From RYN-230 sp963814645 (GTDB lineage: Bacteria > Actinomycetota > Actinomycetes > Streptosporangiales > Streptosporangiaceae): a stretch of DNA of 64,000 nt. The stretch spans positions 806,001 through 870,000 of the forward strand of contig CAWFDX010000001.1 of assembly GCA_963814645.1 (NCBI GenBank). Reading direction: 5' to 3'. Numbering within the stretch: position 1 is the stretch's first letter; every line of letters starts with the position of its first letter. The position numbers and the translations under genes were made by a program. The notes below the pieces were generated by a model that saw only the letters and a list, made by a program, of their open reading frames with translations, was not told where the DNA came from and did not search any database. Below are positions 9,583 to 17,622 of the stretch, piece after piece.

Positions 9583-10622
9583 CGTCGCATTGTCGCATCA
9601 TGATCAACGCAGCGTCGTCGATGTGGCCGCGCCCCGGACGGCCGGGGACCGGCTGGCGTCATCGGGCGGGCACTGGCGTTCGGTATGCGGGTCATTTCGG
9701 TGGCTACGGGCGTGTGCCGGATGGACGCCACGGCCACCACGGCCAGCACGGCGGCGATGAACGCCGGGGACGCCCAGGCCGGGGCCGTGTAGACGTCGGC
9801 CAGCAGCAGCTTGGCGGCGACCGCGGCCAGGATCACGGCCAGCCCCGGCCGCAGGTAGCGGAACTGGGCTGTGGCCCCGGCCACCAGGAAGTACAGCGCC
9901 CGCATGCCGAGCAGCGCGAGCACGTTCGAGGTGTAGACGACGAACGGGTCGGTGGTGACGGCCAGGATGGCCGGGATCGAGTCCACCGCGAAGATCACAT
10001 CGGTCGTCTCGATCACGATCAGGGCCAGCAGCAGCGGCGTGGCCAGCAGCCGGCCGCCGTCGCGGACCAGGAACCGCTGGCCGTGCAGCCGTTCCGTGGC
10101 GGGCAGGATCCGGCGCAGTGCCCGCACGGCCAGGTTGCGCTCGGGGTGCGGGTCTGGCTCGCCGCGCAGCATCTTGACCGCGGCGACCAGCAGGATGGCG
10201 CCGAAGAAGTAGATCACCGGGTGGAACGACTCCAGCAGCCGGACCCCGGCCATGATGAACACGGCCCGCATGACCAGCGCGCCGACGATGCCGAGCATCA
10301 GCACCCGGTGCTGGTAGCGGGCGGGGATCGCGAACGCAGCGAAGATGACGGCGAAGACGAAGATGTTGTCCAGCGACAGGCTCTTCTCGATCAGGTAGCC
10401 GGCCAGGTAGGCCTGAGCCGTGCTGCCGCCCTGCCACAGCCAGAGCAGGCCACCGAAGCCCAGCCCGATCGTCACCCAGACCGCGGTCCAGATGGCCGCT
10501 TCGCGCAGCGCCACCTCGTGCGCCCGCCGGTGCAGCACCAGCAGGTCGAGGACCAGCATGGCCACGACGAACGCGGCGAACGCGGCCCACCCCCAGACCG
10601 GCACGGCCGCCTGCTCAGCCAC
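9579..10622 (-). CDS. TerC family integral membrane protein
   Basis: A 347-residue protein with nine or so membrane helices of the TerC/Alx family, implicated in metal (manganese) efflux and tellurite resistance. The two family signatures with buried acidic residues are present: EKSLSLDNIFVFAVIF near residue 80 and ETTDVIFAVDSIPAIL near 205. The last ~45 residues are an Arg/Pro-rich cytoplasmic tail ending in HRRRCVDHDATMRR, beyond the usual family length. Its start lies 8 bp inside the 3' end of a degraded HtrA-like reading frame, so translation may be coupled to that relict. Confidence 0.92.
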   Translation of the reverse strand: MAEQAAVPVWGWAAFAAFVVAMLVLDLLVLHRRAHEVALREAAIWTAVWVTIGLGFGGLLWLWQGGSTAQAYLAGYLIEKSLSLDNIFVFAVIFAAFAIPARYQHRVLMLGIVGALVMRAVFIMAGVRLLESFHPVIYFFGAILLVAAVKMLRGEPDPHPERNLAVRALRRILPATERLHGQRFLVRDGGRLLATPLLLALIVIETTDVIFAVDSIPAILAVTTDPFVVYTSNVLALLGMRALYFLVAGATAQFRYLRPGLAVILAAVAAKLLLADVYTAPAWASPAFIAAVLAVVAVASIRHTPVATEMTRIPNASARPMTPAGPRPSGARPHRRRCVDHDATMRR

Positions 10623-10851
10623 CGCTGGTGACCCGGCCGGACTCGATGAGCTGGCCGGCGATGTCGCGGGCCATGTTGGCCGGGATGGCGAACCCGATGC
10701 CGTGTGCCTGGCTGCCGTCCTGCGCGCTGGCCGCGGCCAGCGTGGGAATGCCGATCACCTCGGCGGCGCCGATGACGAAACCACCGGCCCCGATGACCGC
10801 GGCCGCCGCGGTGGGCAGCACGGCCCGGCGAATCCGTTGTGACGCTGTCAT
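10615..10851 (-). pseudogene. Fragment of an HtrA/DegP-type serine protease
   Basis: A 78-residue frame whose second half, VIGIPTLAAASAQDG and GIGFAIPANMARDIAGQLIE, matches the end of the trypsin-like domain of actinobacterial S1C proteases, just before the PDZ domain. The catalytic GNSGG motif that should precede it is replaced by GAGGFVIGA. The rest of the protease and the PDZ domain are missing. It reads MTASQRIRRAVLP at the start, so a new N-terminus appears fused to the remnant. It overlaps the TerC start by 8 bp. It is either a relict or a reduced accessory peptide, and loss of catalysis is clear. Confidence 0.7.
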
Positions 10852-11069
10852 CCGTTCGCTCCGCAAGTCAGTGGCCCTTGTCCCATCGAGCGCCAGCCAA
10901 CCCGGCGGATCTGGAACCGCCGTGCCGCCGTCATGGAGTCCCTGTGGAGGCGCCAAAGGGGGCGCGGCGGTGGGCCCACTCTCCACTCGATATCCATCCG
11001 GTCTGCGCCTGGTGTGCGGCTGGGCCGGGTGAGCTGTGCACGTCACGGGTTGGGATACGGAGGCTGCTC

Positions 11070-11789
11070 ATGGGGGCGATCGGCTCGTATGCGCTGGACG
11101 TCGGCTCGGTGCTGTCGTACCTCATCGCGGTGCTGGTGCCGGCCCTGGACGCGCTGCTGCCCTGGCTGCCCAGCGAGTCGGTGATCATCGCGCTCGGCGC
11201 GGTGACGGCGGGCAGCACCGATCCGCGGATCGGGCTGCTCGTGGTGCTGGCCGCGTTCGGCGCCTTCCTCGGCGACAACGCCGCCTACCTGGTCGGCCGG
11301 CGCTTCGGCCCGGCCGTGGACCGGCGGCTATTCCGCGGCGAGAAGGGCGCGCGGCGCCGGGCCTGGGCCGAGCGGTCGCTCGGCCACTACGGCATGCGCC
11401 TGATCATCCTGTGCCGGTTCATCCCGGGCGGGCGCACCGCGGTGACGCTGACCTGCGGCGTGATCGGATATCCGCGGCGCAGGTACCTGACCGCCACCGC
11501 GTGTGCCGGGATCTTGTGGGCCAGCTACGCGTTCTTCCTCGGCCGGCTGGGCGGCCAGGTCTTTGAGGACCAGCTGTGGATCGGGCTGCTGCTCGGCCTG
11601 GGCCTCGGGCTCGCGGTCAGCGTGCTGATCGAGGTCTCGCGGCGGGTCTGGCAGTGGCGGGGCCGCCGGCGGCTTGCGCGGCCTGGGGTCCGGCCGCCCG
11701 GTGCCCCGGCTGAGCGAGCGGCTGAGCGGGCGGCTGAGCCGGACGACCGGCCGGCGACGGTTGGGGTGACAACGCGATGGCCTGGGTAA
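11070..11789 (+). CDS. DedA family membrane protein
   Basis: A 239-residue DedA/SNARE-associated membrane protein, a family of lipid scramblase or flippase-like proteins (undecaprenyl-phosphate recycling in some members). Family motifs are GAFLGDNAAYLVGRRFG near residue 70 and the basic/glycine segment RFIPGGRTAVTLTCG near 115. The C-terminal ~45 residues are Arg/Ala/Pro-rich and probably cytoplasmic. The ATG at 11070 follows ACGGAGG; the frame stays open far upstream, but that part has no family similarity. The 3' end overlaps the next gene by 13 bp. Confidence 0.9.
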   Translation: MGAIGSYALDVGSVLSYLIAVLVPALDALLPWLPSESVIIALGAVTAGSTDPRIGLLVVLAAFGAFLGDNAAYLVGRRFGPAVDRRLFRGEKGARRRAWAERSLGHYGMRLIILCRFIPGGRTAVTLTCGVIGYPRRRYLTATACAGILWASYAFFLGRLGGQVFEDQLWIGLLLGLGLGLAVSVLIEVSRRVWQWRGRRRLARPGVRPPGAPAERAAERAAEPDDRPATVGVTTRWPG

Positions 11790-12100
11790 TCGTCATCACC
11801 GCGGGCGTCTTCGAGACGGGGTTCGCGGTGTTCCTCAAGATGAGCCACGGGCTCAGCAAACTGTGGCCCACGGTCGGCTTCGCCGTCTGCGCGCTGATCA
11901 GCTTCGGGCTGCTCACGCTGGCGCTCAAGCACCTGGAGGTGGGCGCGGCCTATGCGGTGTGGACCGGGATCGGGGCGGCGGGCGCGGCCGCGGTCGGCAT
12001 GGCCGTGCTCGGCGACCCGGTATCCACCATCAAGATGGTGTCGATCGGCCTGATCCTGTGCGGGGTCATCGGCCTCAACCTGTCCGGCGTGACGCCGTAG
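11777..12100 (+). CDS. Small multidrug resistance transporter, SugE/Gdx type
   Basis: A 107-residue four-helix SMR protein that works as a dual-topology dimer. The first helix contains the essential glutamate in GVFETGFAVFLKMSHG, and the KMSHG sequence places it with the SugE/Gdx (guanidinium exporter) branch rather than EmrE. Later helices contain AYAVWTGIGAAGAA and the typical C-terminal GVIGLNLSG. Its start is inside the end of dedA, so it depends on upstream transcription, and no guanidine riboswitch is possible at this position. Substrate specificity is inferred from subfamily only. Confidence 0.9.
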   Translation: MAWVIVITAGVFETGFAVFLKMSHGLSKLWPTVGFAVCALISFGLLTLALKHLEVGAAYAVWTGIGAAGAAAVGMAVLGDPVSTIKMVSIGLILCGVIGLNLSGVTP

Positions 12101-12137
12101 CTGTAACAGATCCGGGTGGTCTGTCGCTTAACAGCAG

Positions 12138-12566
12138 GTGAGTTCTGTTCCGGACCTGAACCGGCTGGTCACGTCGTTCACTGAACGGGTGCCAGCCGTC
12201 GCGCACGCGGCCGTGGTGTCCGCCGACGGCCTGCCGCTGGCCGCCTCGGCCGGGTTGCCCCGCGACCAGGTGGACCAGCTCGCCGCGGTGACCTCGGGCC
12301 TGATCAAGCTGGTGCAGGGCGCGGCCCGCATCTTCAGCGGCGGGCCGGTCGCCCAGGCGGTCGTGGTCATGGAGCAGGGCACTCTGATCATGATGTCGCT
12401 CAGCGGCAATTCGGTGCTCGCCGTGCTCGCCGCACCCGAGTCCGACCTGGGCAATGTCGCGTATGAGATGAGCCTGCTCGGCGAGCGGGCCGGCCCGTCC
12501 CTGGACCGCGTAACACCGCGTGCGTGGTGGCGTTCTTACCGGCGTAGCTATGACTCACCCGGCTAA
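12138..12566 (+). CDS. Roadblock/LC7 domain protein
   Basis: A 142-residue cytoplasmic protein of the MglB-like Roadblock/LC7 family, which in actinobacteria usually works with a small GTPase and a histidine-kinase-like partner. The conserved VPAVAHAAVVSADGLPLA, DQVDQLAAVTSGLIKL and SVLAVLAAPESDLGNVAYEM segments are intact. GTG at 12138 is used as start. No MglA-type GTPase or DUF742 partner lies nearby, so this is an orphan copy. The last ~20 residues (RAWWRSYRRSYDSPG) are basic and specific to this protein. Confidence 0.88.
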   Translation: MSSVPDLNRLVTSFTERVPAVAHAAVVSADGLPLAASAGLPRDQVDQLAAVTSGLIKLVQGAARIFSGGPVAQAVVVMEQGTLIMMSLSGNSVLAVLAAPESDLGNVAYEMSLLGERAGPSLDRVTPRAWWRSYRRSYDSPG

Positions 12567-12580
12567 CGGAAGGGCGGTCT

Positions 12581-13279
12581 ATGCGACATCTGACTGGGGT
12601 AGCTGCGGCCATCGTCATGACGGCGGCGCTGTTCGGCGCGGCGACCTGGGGATACGTCCGGTTCCTGGCCCAGTCGTCCGGGCTCACGGCCAGCGACTCG
12701 CTGCTTTCCGATCACCGTGCGCTGTTCGCGCTGGGTGCGCTGGCCGGCACCGGGCTGCTGGCCGGGATCCTGATCGCCGCGCCGCGGATCTCACCGCTCG
12801 CGGCTGGGCTGCCGGGGCTGCTGCTGCTTGGGCTCTCCGCGCTCTACCTGGTCAGCGTCCGGCGGGCGGACGAGCTGATCCCGCTGCGGTCGCACGTGTT
12901 CGGGGCGGGCTTCGAGACCTTGCTGGCCCGTGGCCTGCTGGGCGCGGCTGGGCTGGCGATGATCGTCCCGTTGTTCGTGCCCTCCCGGTGGCGGCGCCGG
13001 CGGAGCGCTGAGCTGGCCGACGAGTTCGGGCCGTTCGGAGTCGAGGACGGCGAACTGGTCGGGGTGGTTCCGGGGATGCAGGAGGCGGCCGCCGGACCAG
13101 CTGACCCTGCGGCGACGGTCACCGCGGGTATCCCGCTCGCCCGGTCTGCCGCACCTGCTCCGGCCGCGCCGCCCGCCACCGTGCGGCACGGCGCGGTGCA
13201 GCACGGCGCGGCGCCGCCCGCCACGGTGCAGCACGGCGCGTTGCCGCAGCGCGGCGGGCCGCCCGGCATTGTCTACTGA
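12581..13279 (+). CDS. Four-helix membrane protein with a low-complexity tail
   Basis: A 232-residue protein of unknown function. Hydrophobic helices lie near residues 5-27, 46-65, 68-88 and 108-130. A cytoplasmic tail (~135-232) ends in imperfect repeats of HGAVQHGAAPPATV-like sequence. ATG 12581 lies 14 bp after the Roadblock gene with a GGAAGGGCGG ribosome site, so the two may be co-transcribed. The base repeat in the tail (about 13170-13260) is GCACGGCGCG-rich and may vary in length between strains. Confidence 0.7.
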   Translation: MRHLTGVAAAIVMTAALFGAATWGYVRFLAQSSGLTASDSLLSDHRALFALGALAGTGLLAGILIAAPRISPLAAGLPGLLLLGLSALYLVSVRRADELIPLRSHVFGAGFETLLARGLLGAAGLAMIVPLFVPSRWRRRRSAELADEFGPFGVEDGELVGVVPGMQEAAAGPADPAATVTAGIPLARSAAPAPAAPPATVRHGAVQHGAAPPATVQHGALPQRGGPPGIVY

Positions 13280-13460
13280 GGTGCGCGCTCCCGGTGATCC
13301 GGGCCAGCCCGGTCCGGGGGTGAGCGGCTGAGGCCGGTGGCCCGGCCGACGGCACGGGATCGCCCGGTGAGGTGCGATTCCGTGGGCTGCGCCGGCTGGC
13401 GCGGAACCTGGCCGCGCGGGATGTAACACGATTACTGGCGATGGCGTTCCAGATGGCAGC

Positions 13461-13733
13461 ATGCCGATCTCACTGAAGCCAGACCGAGGCGACGTTCCCC
13501 CGTTGGGGGACCCCGCCTTCGACGCGCTGCTGGCCGGGACGCTGCGGCCGGAGGAGGCCGTGGCCAGCCTGCGGCCGGTGGTGGAGAGCTTCGCGGCGCT
13601 GTACGCGGCCCCGGTGCACAGCGGCCCGGCGGCCGAGGCTCGTGCACTGACCGCGTTCCGCGCCCTGGCCGGCCTCGGCCGCGGAACGGCTGGCGCGCCA
13701 CCCGCCAGCAACCACGGCAAGCACGGCAGGTAA
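13461..13733 (+). CDS. Small conserved-looking cytoplasmic protein
   Basis: A 90-residue protein without membrane segments. The N-terminal 65 residues (PISLKPDRGDVPPLGDPAFD, then LLAGTLRPEEAVASLRPVVE) look like a folded helical domain. The tail is Gly/His-rich. This resembles the cytoplasmic head of some actinobacterial anti-sigma-like proteins, but the membrane part is absent, so no function is assigned. It is convergent with the PadR gene, 10 bp apart. Confidence 0.55.
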   Translation: MPISLKPDRGDVPPLGDPAFDALLAGTLRPEEAVASLRPVVESFAALYAAPVHSGPAAEARALTAFRALAGLGRGTAGAPPASNHGKHGR

Positions 13734-13743
13734 ACCGGGCCGC

Positions 13744-14355
13744 TCAGCCGCCGGGTGCGGGCTGGCCGTGGAACTGGGCCCACATCGGCGCCCAGCCGGT
13801 CCGTGGATCATTGATCTTCGCGATGAACTCCGTCACGAAGGACGTTTCCGCGTCCAGCAGGGCCAGCCGGTACTCCTCCTCGATCAGGAACAGCTCGGGC
13901 ACGCCCTGGCCGAGTGAGGTGTCGATCAGGGCGCGGATCTCGGCCCGCGTCTCGGCCAGCCGGTCCAGCCGCTGCCGCAGCAGGCTGGTCACCTCGCTTG
14001 GCGGCAGCGCGGAGATCAGCGACAGCGCGGAAACGAATCGCGGGTACTCGTGCGCTGGTTCGGCGACCAGGTCACGCAGCCAGTCCTGAAACTCGGCCCG
14101 GCCGGCCCCGGTGAGTGCGTACACGGTACGCTCCGGGCGCTGCCCATCCCGGCTGGTTTCCACCTCGCTGATGAAGCCAGCCCTGGCCAGTTGCTGGACC
14201 ACCATGTAGAGCGAGCCATGATTGAACTTGATGCTCCGGTCGTCACCGTGCTCGCGCAGCGTGCGGGCCAGCTCGTAGGGGTGCATCGGCTGCTGCGACA
14301 GGTAGGACAGCACAGCCAGCGCGAGCAGGTTGCCGACCTTACGCTTCTGCGCCAT
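13744..14355 (-). CDS. PadR family transcriptional regulator
   Basis: A 203-residue regulator with an N-terminal winged helix (~8-85: LLALAVLSYLSQQPMHPYE, then GSLYMVVQQLARAGFISEV) and a C-terminal helical dimerisation domain (~95-195) of the PadR subfamily-2 type. PadR proteins are usually repressors relieved by small ligands. It lies 81 bp downstream of, and in the same direction as, the LiaF-like gene, whose promoter contains a perfect inverted repeat; that repeat is a natural candidate target. Confidence 0.92.
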   Translation of the reverse strand: MAQKRKVGNLLALAVLSYLSQQPMHPYELARTLREHGDDRSIKFNHGSLYMVVQQLARAGFISEVETSRDGQRPERTVYALTGAGRAEFQDWLRDLVAEPAHEYPRFVSALSLISALPPSEVTSLLRQRLDRLAETRAEIRALIDTSLGQGVPELFLIEEEYRLALLDAETSFVTEFIAKINDPRTGWAPMWAQFHGQPAPGG

Positions 14356-14436
14356 CGGGACCTCCGGGGCGTGCCGTTGCGGTCTGCTGAGGGGCGTACC
14401 GCCGGCTGCGGGACGCCCCTCTACTCTGCTGGATGA

Positions 14437-14904
14437 TCAGCCCGTATGGGCCGGGTCAGCCACGGTCGGCAGCCCGCCTTCCCGGTGCGCCCGGCGCAGG
14501 TCGGCCAGGTATTCGCGGGAGAACATGGCGGACAGCACCGCGATGCCGCCCCGGTGCACCCGGATCTCGCCGTGCCGCATCTGGCCGGTGAGCACGACGC
14601 GCTTGCCGCCGGTGGCCCGGCCGCCTTCCGCGTCCTTGACCCGGCCGCGGCCAGCCCGCCGCAGGTCCCAGTCCTCGATGACGGCGTCGTCCGGGACGAG
14701 CAGCTTCAGCATGGCGTGATCGAGGTCGATGTCGACGCTGATCTCCCCGGCCTCGATATCCGGCGAGCGCAGGTCCAGGACGGCGTGCCCGCGGTGGGAC
14801 CGCACCTGGAACCGGTCCGCTGCCGTCCAGTTGCCCAGCCGCTTGGTCACGGTGTAGTTCGCCGCGACACGGACCGGCCCGGTGCTGGTCTGCGTGGTGT
14901 TCAT
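14437..14904 (-). CDS. LiaF-like C-terminal-domain protein (cell-envelope stress family)
   Basis: A 155-residue soluble protein. The core resembles the beta-rich LiaF/DUF2154-type domain, seen in VLDLRSPDIEAGEISVDIDL, MLKLLVPDDAVIEDWDLR and GEIRVHRGGIAVLSAMFSRE. Here it lacks the membrane helices normally found in LiaF relatives. ATG 14904 is chosen because GAGGAGG lies about ten bases upstream. The frame continues to 14985, but the candidate promoter at 14957-14985 would then be inside the gene. It is probably the first gene of a unit with padR. Confidence 0.75.
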   Translation of the reverse strand: MNTTQTSTGPVRVAANYTVTKRLGNWTAADRFQVRSHRGHAVLDLRSPDIEAGEISVDIDLDHAMLKLLVPDDAVIEDWDLRRAGRGRVKDAEGGRATGGKRVVLTGQMRHGEIRVHRGGIAVLSAMFSREYLADLRRAHREGGLPTVADPAHTG

Positions 14905-14956
14905 CTCAGTGTTCCTCCTCGGAATCGGGCAATCACTCACGCTGTGGTCAACTCCA

Positions 14957-14985
14957 ACTATCCATGACTGACTAATCAGTGTCAA
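14957..14985 (-). promoter_or_regulatory. Promoter with embedded operator
   Basis: On the minus strand TTGACA (complement of 14980-14985) is followed after exactly 17 bp by GATAGT (complement of 14957-14962). The spacer holds the inverted repeat ACTGA-CTAA-TCAGT (14967-14980). A repressor bound there would block polymerase. The downstream PadR protein is the likely ligand-responsive repressor (inference). Confidence 0.65.
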
Positions 14986-15130
14986 CTATTAGACGGCGCG
15001 GATGTTAGGGCGGCATGCCAGCATCAAGGGCGGGGCACTTACCTGATCATGGTCAACCGGGGCACCTCAGCCAGCACCCTGAACGTTGACTGGGTGACAG
15101 CACCGGAGTGTCCGGGGCACGGCTAGCCCC

Positions 15131-15174
15131 GGCCGGCGCGGCGCCTAGTCCCCTCCCGGGCGGCCGCGCCGGCC
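15131..15174 (-). terminator. GC-rich hairpin after tenA
   Basis: GGCCGGCGCGGC at 15131-15142 is fully complementary to GCCGCGCCGGCC at 15163-15174. It sits just beyond the stop of the last gene of the thi operon. No T-run follows, which is common in high-GC actinobacteria. Confidence 0.5.
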
Positions 15175-15182
15175 GGCCCTGC

Positions 15183-15851
15183 TCAGACCGGCCAGGATTC
15201 CTCGCGGTAGCCCATGTCCCAGAACATCCACTCGTACTTGCTCGTGGTGCGGAAGTGCTGGTGTACCCGGGCCCGCTCGGCCGGGGCCAGTTCCGGGCCC
15301 AGCCGGTCGGTCACGTCCAGCACCGACTGCACTACCTCGCCGAACTCCTCGCCGCTGTACATGTCGATCCAGCGCTGGTAGCGCGGGTCCGGCGAGCCGC
15401 GGCGGAGCAGTTCCTTGCCCACGTCCCAGTAGATCCAGTAGCACGGCAGCACCGCGCCGACGCCCTCCGCGTACGACCCGTCGTGCACCGTGGCCAGCAG
15501 GTAGCTGGTGTAGGCCAGCGTGGTCGGCGCGGGCTGGGCCCGGTCCGCCACCTCCGGGTCGATGCCCAGGTCGGCCAGCAGCGTGCCGTGCAGGGTTGAC
15601 TCCACGGCGATCACGTCCGCCGCGTGCCGCGCGAACATTTCGGTGGCTGCGGTATCCGGCGCCCGGCCCGCGATGATGGCCAGCGCCTTTGCATAGCTCC
15701 GCAGGTAGAGCGCATCTTGAACGACATAGAAGCTGAACGCCTCCTGGGACAGGCTGCCGTCGGCCAGCCCGAGGAGGAACGGGTGGACCAGGATCGCGTC
15801 ATAGATGTCGGTGATATCGGCCCACAACTCGGTGCTGAACCGCTCACTCAT
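15183..15851 (-). CDS. tenA: Thiaminase II / aminopyrimidine aminohydrolase (TenA)
   Basis: A 222-residue TenA protein that salvages the pyrimidine moiety of degraded thiamine by hydrolysing aminopyrimidine to HMP. The catalytic cysteine is C137 in LPCYWIYWDVG and the catalytic glutamate is E207 in KYEWMFWDMGYR. An acidic residue at D46 (VVQDALYL) matches the substrate-binding position. It ends the thiO-thiS-thiG-thiD-tenA unit, 12 bp after thiD, and shares its TPP riboswitch, which fits a salvage role alongside de novo synthesis. Confidence 0.92.
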   Translation of the reverse strand: MSERFSTELWADITDIYDAILVHPFLLGLADGSLSQEAFSFYVVQDALYLRSYAKALAIIAGRAPDTAATEMFARHAADVIAVESTLHGTLLADLGIDPEVADRAQPAPTTLAYTSYLLATVHDGSYAEGVGAVLPCYWIYWDVGKELLRRGSPDPRYQRWIDMYSGEEFGEVVQSVLDVTDRLGPELAPAERARVHQHFRTTSKYEWMFWDMGYREESWPV

Positions 15852-15863
15852 GATGCGTGCTCC

Positions 15864-16649
15864 CTAGTCGGCGACTGCGCGAGGGAAGTCTGGCACATCG
15901 TGCAGAACGTGCACCGGCCCATCGCCGCCGCCAACCGACGCGAGCCCGTGGCCGACCGCGTCACCGGCGATCCGCGCGGCCTGGCGGGCCGCCTCGGCCA
16001 GCGGCAGGCCGGCGGCCAGCCGGGCCGCGAGCGCGGCCGAGTGCGTGCAGCCGGCCCCGTGCGTGGCCGCGACCGGGTACCGCGGGACCGGGATGGGCAG
16101 GTGCGCCGAGCCGTCGAACAGGTGGTCCACCGGGTCCGCGCCGTGCCCCCCGGTGATCAGCACCGCGGGTGCGCCCATCCCGGCCAGCCGCTCGGCCAGC
16201 TCAGCACGGTTCTCGGTCTTCAGCTGGGTCAGGGCCTGGGCCTCGGGCAGGTTCGGGGTCACCACCGTGGCCAGCGGGAACAGCCGGGCGATCAGGGTTT
16301 CCACCGCGTCCTCGCGGAGCAGCCGGGCCCCCGAGCTGGCCACCATGACCGGGTCCACCACCAGCGGCAGGCGGTGCGGGGCGAGCGCGTCCGCGACCGC
16401 CTCGATCAGCGGCGCGGAGAACAGCATGCCGGTCTTGGCCGCGTCCGCCCCGATGTCGTCGAGCACCGCGTCGATCTGCGCCCGGGCGAACTCCGGCGGC
16501 ACCTCGTGGATGGCGGTCACGCCCCGGGTGTTCTGCGCGGTCAGCGCCACGATCGCGGACATGCCGTGCGCGCCGCACCGGGCGAACGCCTTCAGATCGG
16601 CCTGGATGCCCGCGCCGCCCCCGGAGTCCGACGACGCGATGGTCAGCAC
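15864..16649 (-). CDS. thiD: Hydroxymethylpyrimidine/phosphomethylpyrimidine kinase (ThiD)
   Basis: A ribokinase-fold enzyme that phosphorylates HMP to HMP-P and HMP-PP for thiamine synthesis. Conserved elements are LTIASSDSGGGAGIQADLK at the N-terminus, VVDPVMVASSGARLL in the middle and the anion-hole/catalytic segment THGAGCTHSAALAA, where the central Asp-like position reads GAGC-T-H-S. The start at GTG 16649 gives 261 residues, the usual size. A second candidate is GTG 16778, which overlaps the thiG stop as GTGA and would add 43 hydrophilic residues (EERGSEERAPRATREVGG). That stretch has no stop, so the choice is open. Confidence 0.9.
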   Translation of the reverse strand: MLTIASSDSGGGAGIQADLKAFARCGAHGMSAIVALTAQNTRGVTAIHEVPPEFARAQIDAVLDDIGADAAKTGMLFSAPLIEAVADALAPHRLPLVVDPVMVASSGARLLREDAVETLIARLFPLATVVTPNLPEAQALTQLKTENRAELAERLAGMGAPAVLITGGHGADPVDHLFDGSAHLPIPVPRYPVAATHGAGCTHSAALAARLAAGLPLAEAARQAARIAGDAVGHGLASVGGGDGPVHVLHDVPDFPRAVAD

Positions 16650-16774
16650 TCTGGGGACGTGCTTCTTTGAGCCTCCGGGGCGCTGGGATCCACCGACTTC
16701 CCTCGTCGCTCGGGGCGCTCGTTCCTCGCTTCCTCGCTCCTCAGTCCAGTCGGCGGCGCGCCCCTTTGGCTCGT

Positions 16775-17620
16775 TCACCGGTCCGGCCCTTCGGGCAGGC
16801 CGGTGAGTGGGCTGGATGCCTGGGCGTGCCAGCGCCGGGAGATGCGCCCGGCGGCCCGGGCGTCGTGCCCGGCCGCCACGGCCAGCCGCATGGCGCGGGC
16901 CATCCGCTCCGGGTCGGCCGCCCGGGTGATGGCCGACGCGATCAGCACGCCGGCACAGCCCAGCTCCATGGCGAACGCGGCGTCGCTGGCCGTGCCGATG
17001 CCCGCGTCCAGGATGACCGGCACGCCGGCCCGCTCCACGATCATCGCGATGTTGTGCGGGTTCCGGATGCCGAGGCCGGACCCGATCGGGGCGCCGAGCG
17101 GCATCACCGCGGCGCACCCCACGCCCTCCAGGTGCCGGGCCAGCACCGGGTCGTCGTTGGTGTACGGCAGCACGGTGAACTCGTCGTCCACCAGCAGCCG
17201 GGCCGCCTCCAGCAGCTCCACCGGGTCCGGCAGCAGGGTGTGGTCGTCGGCCACCACCTCCAGCTTGACCCAGTCGGTGCCGAGCGCCTCGCGGCCCAGC
17301 CGGGCGGTGAACAGCGCCTCGCTGGCCGTATGGCAGCCGGCCGTGTTGGGCAGGATGTGCACCCCGGCCTGCTGCAGCGTGCCGAGCAGCGACCCGGTCC
17401 CGCCCGGCGCGACCCGGCGCATGGCCACCGTGCTGACCGCGGTCCCGGACACAGCCAGCACCCGGCCGAGCACCTCCAGGCTGGTCACCCCGCCGGTGCC
17501 CACGATGAGCCGCGAACTCAGTTCCCGGCCGCCGAGCAGCCACGTATCGCCGGGCTGGCCAGCGGGCGCGGCGGGGTCACCGGCCAGGCCAGTAGCGTTC
17601 TGTACCTTGGTCTCGGTCAT
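16775..17620 (-). CDS. thiG: Thiazole synthase (ThiG)
   Basis: A 281-residue TIM-barrel enzyme forming the thiazole phosphate of thiamine from DXP, ThiS thiocarboxylate and the glycine imine made by ThiO. The Schiff-base lysine is K119 in DWVKLEVVADD. The phosphate-binding MPLGAPIGSGLGI and DAGIGTASDAA segments are intact. ATG 17620 is preferred over ATG 17626 because the GGAGGA of the upstream gene's last codons then lies at a proper Shine-Dalgarno distance. The stop overlaps the possible upstream start of thiD. Confidence 0.95.
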   Translation of the reverse strand: MTETKVQNATGLAGDPAAPAGQPGDTWLLGGRELSSRLIVGTGGVTSLEVLGRVLAVSGTAVSTVAMRRVAPGGTGSLLGTLQQAGVHILPNTAGCHTASEALFTARLGREALGTDWVKLEVVADDHTLLPDPVELLEAARLLVDDEFTVLPYTNDDPVLARHLEGVGCAAVMPLGAPIGSGLGIRNPHNIAMIVERAGVPVILDAGIGTASDAAFAMELGCAGVLIASAITRAADPERMARAMRLAVAAGHDARAAGRISRRWHAQASSPLTGLPEGPDR

Positions 17621-17622
17621 TC

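Noticed and set aside
9564..10631. Long plus-strand open frame opposite terC
   Set aside because: It is low-complexity Gln/Gly/His/Arg sequence without family similarity, while TerC on the minus strand has its signatures.
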